Assembly: GCF_013359865.1 (NCBI RefSeq)
Contig: NZ_JABMCE010000082.1
Coordinates: forward strand, 1-64,000
Direction: 5' to 3'
From: Curtobacterium pusillum
GTDB taxonomy: Bacteria; Actinomycetota; Actinomycetes; Actinomycetales; Microbacteriaceae
DNA: 64,000 bases
The notes under the pieces were generated by a model. That model had not been told where the DNA came from and made no database searches. It was given only the letters and a program-made list of their open reading frames with translations. The position numbers and the translations under genes were made by a program. Positions 18,522-27,458 of the stretch are shown here, one piece after another. The first letter of the stretch is position 1. The number at the start of each line of letters is the position of its first letter.

Positions 18522-18684
18522 GTACCCCGATCGGTCCTCTGTACCCCGGAAATGCGTCGCATGACCCCGGAAATCCGGGCTTCTTCGATGGGGCCCATAG
18601 ACAGAACCCGTGAATCGGCGCCGATCGGTGGCAGCCACCCCACTCGTTCTCGTAGCGTTCTGGTGTCAGCAGATGTACCCCGGA
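18522..18684 (+). promoter_or_regulatory. Four GTACCCCG-type repeats upstream of tandem small genes
   Basis: GTACCCCGA (18522), GTACCCCGGAAA (18541), GACCCCGGAAA (18563) and GTACCCCGGA (18675) lie in the 206-bp gap before the gene at 18705. The first three are spaced 19 and 22 bp apart, roughly two helical turns, as expected of a protein binding one DNA face. The third copy forms CCCGGA-AA-TCCGGG. Nothing else is recognised in this gap. Confidence 0.5.
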
Positions 18685-18704
18685 TCGCGAAGAAGGAGAG
18701 CGAC

Positions 18705-19034
18705 ATGAGCACCATCGTCACCACCGACAACCGAGCTGAGGTCACCCTCGACACCGACACGGTCGACACGATCGCGGTCCTCGAGGCGCAGGCCGAGACG
18801 CACTCCCGTCCGGAGCGGGCCAAGCTGGCCTGGACGCAGGAGGACGACGGGGAGTGGGTCGCCAACTACGGCGGCCACTTCGGCGGCTCGATCGACAAGC
18901 GTGACGGTCGCTACGTCGCTTCCGACACGTTCGGACTCGTCGTGGGTGACTTCGATTCGCTCGAGCAGGCGCAGGCCAAGCTCGCGGACCAGCTGCACGT
19001 GATGCTGCCGTCCGTCATCCACCCGGTCGGCTAG
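18705..19034 (+). CDS. Small acidic protein of unknown function, tandem paralogue A
   Basis: A 109-residue cytoplasmic-looking protein without signal or membrane segment. Its core WVANYGGHFGGSIDKRDGRY then SDTFG, VGDFDSLEQAQAKLADQL is shared with the next gene, so the two are a tandem duplication. The pattern (Trp, aromatic/Gly-rich strand, DG turn, strand, then an amphipathic helix) suggests a small alpha/beta fold. AGAAGGAGAG precedes the ATG at 18705. Four GTACCCCG motifs lie upstream. Function unknown. Confidence 0.75.
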   Translation: MSTIVTTDNRAEVTLDTDTVDTIAVLEAQAETHSRPERAKLAWTQEDDGEWVANYGGHFGGSIDKRDGRYVASDTFGLVVGDFDSLEQAQAKLADQLHVMLPSVIHPVG

Positions 19035-19084
19035 TCCTCCCGCTCGCACCCGCACCACTGCACGCCCGTACCACCGCAAGGAGC

Positions 19085-19417
19085 ATGACCGTGAGCACGA
19101 CCGTCGCCCGCCGCGAACAGGCCGAGGTGACCCTGGACACCGCAACGATCGCGGCCATCACCGAGATCGAGGCCCAGGTCGTCGCTCCCGGTCCTGCCGC
19201 GCATCCCCGGATCAGCTGGTCCCGTCCCGACACCGGGCTGTGGGCCGCGAACTACGGCGGCTACTACGGCGGCACCGTGGACCGGCAGGGCAGCCACTAC
19301 TTCGTGTCGGACACGTTCGGGCAGTACGTCGGTGACTTCCGGTCCCTCGAAGAGGCGCAGCAGCGGCTCGCCGAGCGGCTCCAGGTCGTCCTGCCCGACG
19401 TCCTGCGCACCGTCTGA
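19085..19417 (+). CDS. Small acidic protein of unknown function, tandem paralogue B
   Basis: A 110-residue paralogue of the preceding gene, 50 bp downstream and followed by a hairpin. Shared features are EVTLDT near the N-terminus, LWAANYGGYYGGTVDRQG, VSDTFG, VGDFRSLEEAQQRLAE and LPDVL. Differences are concentrated in the N-terminal third. Both are probably expressed from one transcript; they could form a heteromer. Function unknown. Confidence 0.75.
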   Translation: MTVSTTVARREQAEVTLDTATIAAITEIEAQVVAPGPAAHPRISWSRPDTGLWAANYGGYYGGTVDRQGSHYFVSDTFGQYVGDFRSLEEAQQRLAERLQVVLPDVLRTV

Positions 19418-19440
19418 CACGGCACTCGCGGCACCATCCA

Positions 19441-19470
19441 GAACACCCCGTCGCTCGCGGCGGGGTGTTC
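19441..19470. terminator. Bidirectional terminator
   Basis: Perfect 10-bp arms GAACACCCCG (19441-19450) and CGGGGTGTTC (19461-19470), between convergent genes ending at 19417 (+) and 19479 (-). Confidence 0.78.
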
Positions 19471-19478
19471 CGCTCCGG

Positions 19479-20201
19479 TCAGCGGGGCCAGGTGGCGACG
19501 ACGGCGACCGCGTTGAAGAGCACGTGGGCGAGGATCGCTCCGCCGATGCGTCCGGTCATCGCGACGAGCGTGCCGGTGAGCAGGCCGAGCAGGAACGTGG
19601 TGACGAACACCTGGACGCCGCCGAGCGGCGTCGTGCCCGCCCCGAGGAGCAGGTGCAGGAACGCGAACAGGAGCGCGGTCAGGAGCACCGCCAGGAACCG
19701 GGTGCGCGGGGTGAGCTCGGCGGCGAGACGCTGCTGGAAGAGACCGCGGAAGACGATCTCCTCGAGGAACGGACTGACCAGCACGATGCCGATCGCCGAA
19801 ACGATGAGCAGCCCCACGTCGGGCGTCCCGAGCGTTGGTGCGGGGGCCAACCCGGTGCTGCCGGTGAACGCGATCGACAGGACGACGTCGACCGCCCGGC
19901 AGACGACGACGATGCCGATCGCGAAGACGACCGCGCCGAGGTCCAGGCGCAGCCTGGAGAGCATCACCGATCGTTCGGCGTGCCGGAGCACCCAGCCCGC
20001 GCCCACGACGAGGGGGAGCCAGACCGCCAGGTCTGCCGCCAGCACCTGCAGGACGGGTGACGGGATGCCCCCAGAGCGGGTGATCCCGGAGACGACCCGG
20101 GCGAGCACCACGGCAGCACCGAGGGCGACGAGCAGCACGACGAGGTCGCGCTGCCGGGTGGAATCGGGCTCGCTGGTGATCTGGGCCGACTCGGAGCTCA
20201 T
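19479..20201 (-). CDS. CPBP-family intramembrane metalloprotease
   Basis: A 240-residue membrane protein with the CPBP motifs EEIVFRG (EExxxR), FAFLH (FxxxH) and HVLFNA (final His/Asn). The arrangement matches the CAAX-protease/bacteriocin-processing group more closely than the first copy at 776-1651. It is the second CPBP gene in the window. The substrate is unknown. Monocistronic: its 3' end faces a hairpin and it diverges from the exopolysaccharide locus. Confidence 0.87.
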   Translation of the reverse strand: MSSESAQITSEPDSTRQRDLVVLLVALGAAVVLARVVSGITRSGGIPSPVLQVLAADLAVWLPLVVGAGWVLRHAERSVMLSRLRLDLGAVVFAIGIVVVCRAVDVVLSIAFTGSTGLAPAPTLGTPDVGLLIVSAIGIVLVSPFLEEIVFRGLFQQRLAAELTPRTRFLAVLLTALLFAFLHLLLGAGTTPLGGVQVFVTTFLLGLLTGTLVAMTGRIGGAILAHVLFNAVAVVATWPR

Positions 20202-20354
20202 GGGCCCACCGTAGAGGACGCGAGGCGTTCATCGGCTGCTACAGCCGAGTAGCGCTCAGACCTGTGGCAGTATTTGAATGCCGTGCGCTGGGAAAACCCC
20301 GGTGCTCCTGTGATGGGACCACAGGGAACGGATCGGATCGGGGAAGGCAGGCGC

Positions 20355-21803
20355 GTGGAGCTACGCGACTACATCACGGTGCTGCGCAAGGGATGGGTAC
20401 TCATCCTCGTGCTGGCACTGGTCGGGGTGGCAGCCGCTGCGGGCTTCTCGCTGATCAAGAAGCCGGTGTACTCCGCCTCGGCGCAGGTGTTCGTGTCGAC
20501 GGAGACGTCGGGCAGCGCGAGCGACCTGGCGCAGGGCAACACCTTCACCCAGCAGCGCGTCCTGACGTACTCGAACCTGGTGTCCACGCCGATCGTGCTG
20601 CTGCCGGTCATCTCCTCGCTCAAGCTCGACATGACCGCCGAACAGCTGGCACCGATGGTGACCGCCACGGCACCGACGAGCACGACGCTCATCTCGATCA
20701 CCGTCGAAGACACCGACCCCGTACAGGCGGCTGACATCGCCAACGCGACCTCGCAGAGCCTGACCAACGTCGTGCAGGACATCGAGGCGACGGACGCGAA
20801 CGGCACCAGCACGGTGAAGCTCACCCGTGTCAAGCAGGCGCAGGTCCCGAGCACGCCGGTGAGTCCGAACGTCCCGGTCAACGTGGCACTCGGCCTGCTC
20901 GTCGGGCTTGCACTCGGCGTCGGCATCGCGGTCCTCCGCGAGACGCTCGACAACCGGGTGCGCACGGAACTCGACGTCGAGAAGATCAGCGACAAGCCGG
21001 TGGTCGGCGGCATCGCGTTCGACAACAAGGCGTCGGAGCGGCCCCTCATCGTGCAGGTCGACCCGCGCAGCCCGCGCGCCGAGTCGTTCCGCACGCTGCG
21101 CACCAACCTGCAGTTCCTCGACCTGGGGACGGGGTCGCGGACGTTCGTCATGACCTCGTCGGTGCAGTCCGAGGGCAAGAGCACCACGGTCGCGAACCTG
21201 GCGATCGCCCTCGACAGCGCCGGCTTCCGCGTCATCCTGATCGACGCCGACCTGCGCCGTCCGCGCGTGGCCGAGTACATGGACGTCGACGGGAGTGCCG
21301 GTCTGACCGACGTGCTCATCGGCCGCGCCACGCTCGAGGACGTCGCGCACCCGTGGGGACGCGGCAACATGGTCGTCCTGCCGTCCGGTGCGATCCCGCC
21401 GAACCCGTCGGAGCTCCTGGGTTCGCGTGCGATGCAGGACCTGATCACGCTGCTCGAGCAGCAGTTCGACTACGTCCTGTTCGACGCGCCGCCGCTGCTT
21501 CCCGTGACGGATGCTGCGATCCTGGCGAAGAAGGCGTCCGGCGCCATCCTGGCCGTCGCGGCGGGCAAGACGCACAAGGGTCAGCTCGCTGCAGCGGTGG
21601 CGTCCCTCGAGAACGTCGGCGCAACCATCGCCGGCTTCGTCATCACGATGATGCCCGTCAGGGGCCCCGGTGCGTACGGCTACGGCCGCTACGGGTACGG
21701 CTACGGCTACGGAACCGGCGATGACGAGGCTGCTACGGCTGCCGTGCGTGCACCCAAACGAACCGGCAAGAAGGCCGGCGTCCTCCGTCGAGCAGAGCGC
21801 TGA
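20355..21803 (+). CDS. Polysaccharide co-polymerase / BY-type tyrosine autokinase
   Basis: A 482-residue fusion of a Wzz-type chain-length regulator and a bacterial tyrosine kinase, opening the exopolysaccharide locus. A transmembrane helix (about residues 15-35), a periplasmic Wzz domain and a second helix (VALGLLVGLALGVGIAVL) are followed by the kinase: Walker A SVQSEGKSTT (about 267-276), Walker A' ILIDADLRRPR, and Walker B VLFDAPP (about 375). Near the C-terminus a Gly/Tyr cluster (YGYGRYGYGYGYG, about 440) supplies the autophosphorylation sites. The GTG at 20355 was chosen because VELRDYITVLRKGW is the usual Wzz start; earlier in-frame starts exist at 20274 and 20313. Confidence 0.92.
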   Translation: MELRDYITVLRKGWVLILVLALVGVAAAAGFSLIKKPVYSASAQVFVSTETSGSASDLAQGNTFTQQRVLTYSNLVSTPIVLLPVISSLKLDMTAEQLAPMVTATAPTSTTLISITVEDTDPVQAADIANATSQSLTNVVQDIEATDANGTSTVKLTRVKQAQVPSTPVSPNVPVNVALGLLVGLALGVGIAVLRETLDNRVRTELDVEKISDKPVVGGIAFDNKASERPLIVQVDPRSPRAESFRTLRTNLQFLDLGTGSRTFVMTSSVQSEGKSTTVANLAIALDSAGFRVILIDADLRRPRVAEYMDVDGSAGLTDVLIGRATLEDVAHPWGRGNMVVLPSGAIPPNPSELLGSRAMQDLITLLEQQFDYVLFDAPPLLPVTDAAILAKKASGAILAVAAGKTHKGQLAAAVASLENVGATIAGFVITMMPVRGPGAYGYGRYGYGYGYGTGDDEAATAAVRAPKRTGKKAGVLRRAER

Positions 21804-21817
21804 GGGGGCTGGGGGAC

Positions 21818-22783
21818 ATGAACAGTCGCCGAGGAACCCGAAACCTCGGCCGCGCGCTACCTCGTACGACCCTGATCTGGGTCGCCGTCGCAGTCGTAGC
21901 CCTGGTCGTCATCGACGTCGTGCTGGTCGCTCTCGCGCTCGGCCGGACGGATCCGCAGCAGCACGGGTCAGCCGGTCCGATCCCCACCTTCACCAGTACC
22001 CCTGACACGACCGAAACCCCGTCGTCGAGCGAGTCGCCCTCAGCGGCGCCGTCGGCCAGCGCCGACCCCGCATCAGCAACCGCATCGGGTCGCCGTCTCC
22101 TGTCGGCAGTGAGCAGCCTGGAGGCATGGCGCGCTTCCGGTGGGACGTGTGGCGGTGAGCGGCCGGTGCTGGAGCACACCGTGGACGGCGGGGCAACGTG
22201 GGTCCCGACCACGCTCGGAACGGATGTCGGTTCCGTGATGGCGATCCGTGCCTCCAGTACGGCCCTGTCGATCATGGTGGGGACCGGCCCGGACTGCGCA
22301 ACCACCCTGCACACCACCACCGACGGTGGTGCGTCGTGGTCACCGGCCGATGACGGCGCCGCCGGCGCCGGGATCGACGCCGAGGGCGTCGTCCTGGCGT
22401 CGAGCACCATCCAACCGCCGTGCGCGGACCCGATCGAGGCGTTCCAGGGTGAGCGCACCACGGTCGTGATCTGTGACGGCCAGCTTGAGTGGCGGGCCGG
22501 CTCCGCCTCGTGGGTCGACGTCCCGCTCGGAGGCGTCCGCTCGCTCGCCGTCGACGGCGACCACTACGTGTTGGCACGTGTCGGAGCCTCTCGGTGCGCC
22601 GGCGTGCAGATCGAGAAGATGCCGGCGATCGGCGTGACCGCTGCCACGCAGACGGACATCATCGGATGCGCAGACGGCCTGGACGATGTCACCAACGTCT
22701 CGATCGCCCGGGCTGGGGACGACCTGTGGTTGTGGGCCGGCGACGACGTGAAGGTGTCAGCGGACGGTGGCGCCACATGGTGA
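21818..22783 (+). CDS. Membrane-anchored BNR/Asp-box repeat protein of the exopolysaccharide locus
   Basis: A 321-residue protein with one N-terminal transmembrane helix (TTLIWVAVAVVALVVIDVVL), a Ser/Thr/Pro-rich stalk and an extracellular domain containing Asp-box-like turns: TVDGGATWVP, TTDGGASWSP and SADGGATW. These mark beta-propeller blades, as in sialidases and YCF48-like proteins. Catalytic residues of a glycosidase are not evident, so a binding or scaffolding role on the exported polysaccharide is the better guess. It starts 14 bp after the kinase gene and ends just before the sugar transferase, in one operon. Confidence 0.7.
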   Translation: MNSRRGTRNLGRALPRTTLIWVAVAVVALVVIDVVLVALALGRTDPQQHGSAGPIPTFTSTPDTTETPSSSESPSAAPSASADPASATASGRRLLSAVSSLEAWRASGGTCGGERPVLEHTVDGGATWVPTTLGTDVGSVMAIRASSTALSIMVGTGPDCATTLHTTTDGGASWSPADDGAAGAGIDAEGVVLASSTIQPPCADPIEAFQGERTTVVICDGQLEWRAGSASWVDVPLGGVRSLAVDGDHYVLARVGASRCAGVQIEKMPAIGVTAATQTDIIGCADGLDDVTNVSIARAGDDLWLWAGDDVKVSADGGATW

Positions 22784-22796
22784 CGTGGCGGCGAGC

Positions 22797-24263
22797 ATGA
22801 CGGCCGCCTCCACCCGCACGACGCCGGCCATGGGCTCTGCCCAGGACTGGAGCCGCTCGTACTCGCATCGGGTGCTGTTCACCGACCTGCTCGCCTTGGT
22901 CTGGGTCGTGTTCGGCGTGCAGATCGCATGGCTCGGCCTGGAGTCGAACCTCGCCACGAACACCGCGGACGTACGGCTCAGCTACTTCGCCATTTCGGTC
23001 GTGGTCATCCTGGTGTGGATGGGGGCGCTGGCCCTCTACGACACCCGGGGCGACCGTGTGATCGGTGTCGGGAGCACGGAGTACCGCCTCGTCGCGGACT
23101 CGAGCGTGCGCGTTTTCGGGCTGCTGGCGATCGCAGCGTTCTTGCTGCACGTTGATCTCGCGCGCGGCTACGTGCTCATCGCTTTCCCGATCGGCATCCT
23201 GGTCCTGCTGCTCTCCCGCTGGATGTGGCGGCAGTGGCTCGTGGCCCAGCGCAAGCAAGGCGCCTACTCCGCCAAGGTCCTGCTCGTCGGGTCGGTACCG
23301 AGCGTCCTGCACCTCGCCCGCGAACTCGCGCGGTCGCCCGAGGCCGGCTACCAGGTCGTGGGAGCTGCGGTGTCGACCGCGCACCGGGGGCGTCTGCCGG
23401 GCTCGGCGGTGGAGAGCTACGGCGGTTTCGACGACCTGACCGCAGCGCTCGACGAGACCGGCGCGGACACCGTGGTCATCACGAGTTCCGACGACCTGCC
23501 GCCCAACCGCGTCCGGGAGCTGAGCTGGTCGCTCGAACCTGGGCGTCAGCACCTGGTCGTGGCGCCGAGCCTCACCGACATCGGTGGCCCCCGCATCCAC
23601 ACCCGCCCGGTCCAGGGCCTTCCGCTCATCCACGTCGAGACCCCGACCTACTCGGGCCGCAAGCTCTACACGAAGCGGATCTTCGACCTGATCGGGTCCA
23701 GCCTGCTCATCATCGTGCTGTCGCCCGTGCTGCTGGTCCTCTCCGTACTGGTGAAGACCACGTCACCGGGCCCGGTCTTCTTCCGCCAGGAGCGCGTCGG
23801 CTTGAACGGCAACTCGTTCCACATGCTGAAGTTCCGCTCGATGGTCGTGGACGCCGAAGCCCGCCTGCAGGAGCTCAGCCAGCTCGACCGTGCTGAGGGC
23901 AACGACGTCCTCTTCAAGATGCGCAACGACCCACGCGTCACCAAGGTCGGTGCCTTCATGCGCCGCTACAGCCTCGACGAGGTGCCGCAGCTGTTCAACG
24001 TGCTGCTCGGCAGCATGTCCCTCGTCGGCCCCCGTCCGCCGCTCGCGCGTGAGGTCGCGCAGTACGACACCCATGTCCACCGTCGCTTCCTGGTCAAGCC
24101 CGGAATGACCGGGCTGTGGCAGGTCAGCGGGCGTTCTGACCTGTCGTGGGAGGACTCAGTGAGGCTGGACCTGTTCTACGTGGAGAACTGGTCAATGCTA
24201 GGAGATTTTATTATCTGCTGGAGAACGTTGCGAGCTGTGACTCAAACCGAAGGAGCATACTAA
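22797..24263 (+). CDS. Polyprenyl-phosphate sugar-1-phosphate transferase (initiating enzyme)
   Basis: A 488-residue membrane enzyme that starts the repeat unit by moving a sugar phosphate from a nucleotide sugar to undecaprenyl phosphate. Several transmembrane helices and a CoA-binding-like middle domain precede the catalytic C-terminal domain. That domain begins YTKRIFDLIGSSLLIIVLSP and shows FFRQERVG, KFRSMVVDAE, RRYSLDEVPQLFNVL, SLVGPRPP, KPGMTGLWQVSGRS and DLFYVENWS. The base composition falls abruptly around 24190, so the last 25 or so codons look like the rest of the AT-richer cassette downstream. Its stop shares one base with the next start (TAATG). Confidence 0.93.
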   Translation: MTAASTRTTPAMGSAQDWSRSYSHRVLFTDLLALVWVVFGVQIAWLGLESNLATNTADVRLSYFAISVVVILVWMGALALYDTRGDRVIGVGSTEYRLVADSSVRVFGLLAIAAFLLHVDLARGYVLIAFPIGILVLLLSRWMWRQWLVAQRKQGAYSAKVLLVGSVPSVLHLARELARSPEAGYQVVGAAVSTAHRGRLPGSAVESYGGFDDLTAALDETGADTVVITSSDDLPPNRVRELSWSLEPGRQHLVVAPSLTDIGGPRIHTRPVQGLPLIHVETPTYSGRKLYTKRIFDLIGSSLLIIVLSPVLLVLSVLVKTTSPGPVFFRQERVGLNGNSFHMLKFRSMVVDAEARLQELSQLDRAEGNDVLFKMRNDPRVTKVGAFMRRYSLDEVPQLFNVLLGSMSLVGPRPPLAREVAQYDTHVHRRFLVKPGMTGLWQVSGRSDLSWEDSVRLDLFYVENWSMLGDFIICWRTLRAVTQTEGAY

Positions 24264-24856
24264 TGGTCGTTCCCGAACGAGCTCGCGTCATTCCTCTCGC
24301 TGAGGCGCCAGGTGGTGGGTCGGTGTGGGAAGGGTCGGTCACTCGTGCACTCATATGGTCGATGGTGGAACTGGCAGTCGTACGGAACCCTTGGCAGGTA
24401 AGTTCCCGGATCCGTTGCTCGGCCATCCGCCTTTTCGGTGGCAAGGTCGGCCGCGGGGTTACAATTCGCCCGAGCGTGCGGATAAAAGCTCCGTGGCGGC
24501 TCAGCATTGGAAACAACAGTTGGATTGGGGAGGGGGTGTGGATCCACAATCAAGACTTCGTTTGCATCGGGTCCGACTGCGTGATATCTCAGGAAACGAT
24601 GATCACGACGGGTAGTCACGCGCTGCGTAGAGACATGGCGCTTATCACGTCGCCAGTTGAAATACACGATGGCGCATGGGTCTCGACCCGGTCTCTGATA
24701 TTAGGGGGGTCAACCATTCCCCGATCCGCAGTAATCATGCCGATGTCGGTCGTCCGACGTGAACCTATTCCGGAAGCCACTATTTGGGGCGGCAACCCTC
24801 TTGCACAGAGGGGGCCTCGGTTCGACATTGAACGAGCTGGGAACCGAGATGACTGA
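24263..24856 (+). CDS. WcaF-like hexapeptide-repeat O-acetyltransferase
   Basis: A 197-residue left-handed beta-helix acyltransferase. Hexapeptide turns are seen in VGRGVTIRPSVRI, IGNNSWIGEGVWI, IGSDCVISQETMI and HDGAWVSTRSLILGG; TGSHALRRD contributes the usual catalytic His region, and WGGNPLAQRG is the typical WcaF/NodL ending. It probably acetylates a sugar of the repeat unit with acetyl-CoA. AAGGAG precedes the ATG. AT-richer than the flanking host genes. Confidence 0.83.
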   Translation: MVVPERARVIPLAEAPGGGSVWEGSVTRALIWSMVELAVVRNPWQVSSRIRCSAIRLFGGKVGRGVTIRPSVRIKAPWRLSIGNNSWIGEGVWIHNQDFVCIGSDCVISQETMITTGSHALRRDMALITSPVEIHDGAWVSTRSLILGGSTIPRSAVIMPMSVVRREPIPEATIWGGNPLAQRGPRFDIERAGNRDD

Positions 24857-25694
24857 GGCCCGAGAGAAGCGGTACGCAATGAACATTGCCTTGCTTATGC
24901 CAGCTTACAACCCCGGCAGTTACCTTGAAGCTGCGCTCAATTCTGCCGTTGCACAGTTGACGGTTGTGGACCGAATCATTGTGCAGGATGCTGGCTCATC
25001 CGACGGGTCACGGGAGGTATACGCGCGAGCAGACGAGCGGGTGCAGGTTGCGATCGAGGCGGATGGGGGACAAGCCGACGCCCTCAACAAAGCGCTCGCT
25101 CGTACTGACGCAGACTGGGTTGGATGGCTTAATGCCGACGATGTTCTGTACGAGGCTTCGTTAGCGCGAATTCGTGAAGCAATCCTAAGAAATCCCGACG
25201 CCAATGTGATTGTTGGAGGCTGGGCAACGATCGATGATCGAGGGTCGGAGATTCAGCGCCGGAAGGCCCACCAGCCGACCGTCCACAGTCTCCTTCGGGG
25301 CCTGTCGATGCCTTTCAGTGGATCACTTTTCATCCGAGCGGATCACCTGCGCCGCATCGGTGCGTTTAGGGCTCAGTTTCACTATTGCATGGACTACGAC
25401 CTTTACGTCCGCTTGTGGGACGATGTTGAGACACGAACGGTCACAGTCGATGGCGTGCTGGGTGCGCTGCGCATAGTCCCCGGGACGAAAACTTCCGAGC
25501 ATCCTTGGCGCTTCGTGAAAGAGGCAATGCGGATCAGGAAAGCTCACGCGAGCGGCATTTGGCGCGGGCTCGAGGCAGTGCTTGGGGTCTTCATTCACTC
25601 AGTGCTTGTAGCGTCGACTCGGGTTCGCGGATCAGATATATACCGGCAGGCAAGAACTCGGCTGCTCTCCGTGAGGGGGTACGTGGAGCGATGA
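24849..25694 (+). CDS. Glycosyltransferase family 2
   Basis: A 281-residue GT-A fold transferase: ALLMPAYNPGSYLEAAL at the N-terminus, DAGSSDGSRE, the metal-binding NADD (DxD-like) in WVGWLNADDVLY, and MDYDLYVRL near the acceptor site. It should add a sugar to the lipid-linked repeat unit on the cytoplasmic face. The ATG at 24849 overlaps the previous gene by 8 bp; an alternative start at 24879 gives the more compact MNIALLMPAYN. AT-richer cassette composition. Confidence 0.85.
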   Translation: MTEAREKRYAMNIALLMPAYNPGSYLEAALNSAVAQLTVVDRIIVQDAGSSDGSREVYARADERVQVAIEADGGQADALNKALARTDADWVGWLNADDVLYEASLARIREAILRNPDANVIVGGWATIDDRGSEIQRRKAHQPTVHSLLRGLSMPFSGSLFIRADHLRRIGAFRAQFHYCMDYDLYVRLWDDVETRTVTVDGVLGALRIVPGTKTSEHPWRFVKEAMRIRKAHASGIWRGLEAVLGVFIHSVLVASTRVRGSDIYRQARTRLLSVRGYVER

Positions 25695-26365
25695 GGCTCA
25701 CACTTCTATTGGTTGGAGCCCTTCCGTCATCGAGAGTCAAGAATCGGTTGCTCTCTCTTCACAGAGGGATTGACGTGTCGAAGTATGCACGTGTAGCGCC
25801 GATCATTCTCAGTGGTATTCGAGAAATGCGTCTTGACGCCGGGGTGACGATCGGCCCGTTCAATGTACTTCGCAACTTGAAAAGGGTGGAAATGGGGTCG
25901 AACTCGTCGGTTGGCCAGTGGAACTGGATCTCGGCCGCGCCAGAGCTTTCGACAGGCGTAGGCAGTGCGACGCTTTCGCTCGGTAGAGAATCGGCATTGA
26001 CGTCTCGGCATTATATCGACGCTAGCGGCGGAGTAGTGATCGGTAAGTACTCGACGATCGCGGGGGTAAGGACAACTTTTATCACTCATGGGATTGCCTG
26101 GGGTACCGCGGAACAGCGCGCACGGCCCATCTCCGTCGGTGACTATTGCCTAATCGGGTCGAACTGCTCAATTGTCCCAGGCGCCGTGGTCCCGGACCGT
26201 ACCGTCGTTGGCATGGGTACGACTGTGGATCGGATGGACCAGTCTGGCCTCGTACTGGGGTCACGCGGAACCGTCGTCAAAGCTGATCTTTCTGGTCGTT
26301 ACTTTTCGAGGCTTATCGGCTATATCTCGGCCGTAAGTTCGGAGCGAGGCGATTCCAATGATTAG
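25691..26365 (+). CDS. Hexapeptide-repeat acyltransferase
   Basis: A 224-residue left-handed beta-helix protein. Turns such as VEMGSNSSVGQWNWI, GGVVIGKYSTIAGV, VGDYCLIGSNCSIVPGAVV and DRTVVGMGTTV are visible, with FITHGIAWG as the likely catalytic His loop. It is the second acyltransferase of the locus, so the polysaccharide may carry two different acyl decorations. ATG at 25691 overlaps the upstream stop as ATGA. Confidence 0.8.
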   Translation: MRLTLLLVGALPSSRVKNRLLSLHRGIDVSKYARVAPIILSGIREMRLDAGVTIGPFNVLRNLKRVEMGSNSSVGQWNWISAAPELSTGVGSATLSLGRESALTSRHYIDASGGVVIGKYSTIAGVRTTFITHGIAWGTAEQRARPISVGDYCLIGSNCSIVPGAVVPDRTVVGMGTTVDRMDQSGLVLGSRGTVVKADLSGRYFSRLIGYISAVSSERGDSND

Positions 26366-27458
26366 GCACGTACTCGCGTTGAGCAGCCTAGACAACCGCT
26401 ACGGCGGGCCTTCAACTGTAGCGAGGAGCCAGTTTGAGGCGCAGCTCGGTGCGGGCGCTGCAGTGGAGTTGTGGACGGGGTGGGTCGGACCAAAGGCGCG
26501 CGTTATCGACGGTCTGCGGACTTTTCCGACTCGGATGTTGAGCACCAACTTTGCACTACTCTTCGCCCCACGGTTCGTGCTTACGGCTATTCTGACGATC
26601 CGAAGTGTTTCGCATCACCATGTCCATTTGGCTCGCGACACGGTTACGATGCCTATAGCATTGGTGTTGGCCCTGCTTCGTTTGTCGTATACGGTTCAAC
26701 CTCACGGTATGCTCGCGCCGTCAACCTCGTCTTTTCGCCGTCTCTTCGACAAATTCGTGACAAGATTGGTGCTGGCTCGGGCGAAGGAAGTATACTTTCT
26801 CAACTCGGCGGAGGCGGCGGCACTTCAGAATCTCGGGGCGCGGGCGTCACAGTTGCACCGGCTTGGTAACGGTGTGGCATGTATTGACCGCCCGAGCGTT
26901 CGACATCCGTCAAGTGGCCTGCCGGTGCGCGTACTCTTTGCGGCGCGGCTCCATCCGCGCAAACGAGTCGGTGTCTTCTTGGAGGCCGCTGCCGACTTGA
27001 TTCGCGGCACTTCCGGCGATGATTGGCGATTCATGGTAGTCGGACCGGACGAAGGTGATCTAAAGCTTGTACTCCGTTCAATTGAGTCTGAATCGTCCGC
27101 TGGTTGTCTTTCCTATGGCGGCGCATTGGAGCATTCGCAGCTGCTGAAACTCATGAGACAGACAGACATTTTTGTTCTCTGCAGTGAAGACGAGCCCTTT
27201 GGGCTTGCGGCGTTAGAGGCGATGGCAGCAGGAAGCGCAACCGTCGTCACCGAGGGTACTGGGCTCACTGAATACCAAACTGTGGAGAAATCCATCGCCA
27301 CGTTCGATGGATCTGCATCTGGTCTCGCGGCGGCAATCGTGAACGTTAGGCGGGAAATCGGAACTTACTCGCGTGCAGCGCTCAAGCAGGCTAGTAGCCC
27401 GGAATTGAACATTAATGAAATAGCGTCAAGTCTTCTGCGCAGATGGGGCGGATTGTGA
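26358..27458 (+). CDS. Glycosyltransferase family 4 (GT-B fold)
   Basis: A 366-residue transferase. The C-terminal nucleotide-sugar domain has LFAARLHPRKRVGVFLEAA (start of the second Rossmann half) and the family-4 Glu-x7-Glu signature in EPFGLAALE, followed by MAAGSATVV. The N-terminal half (SSLDNRYGGPSTVARS) is the usual acceptor side. It overlaps the preceding gene by 8 bp. Sugar specificity cannot be read. Confidence 0.86.
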   Translation: MIRHVLALSSLDNRYGGPSTVARSQFEAQLGAGAAVELWTGWVGPKARVIDGLRTFPTRMLSTNFALLFAPRFVLTAILTIRSVSHHHVHLARDTVTMPIALVLALLRLSYTVQPHGMLAPSTSSFRRLFDKFVTRLVLARAKEVYFLNSAEAAALQNLGARASQLHRLGNGVACIDRPSVRHPSSGLPVRVLFAARLHPRKRVGVFLEAAADLIRGTSGDDWRFMVVGPDEGDLKLVLRSIESESSAGCLSYGGALEHSQLLKLMRQTDIFVLCSEDEPFGLAALEAMAAGSATVVTEGTGLTEYQTVEKSIATFDGSASGLAAAIVNVRREIGTYSRAALKQASSPELNINEIASSLLRRWGGL

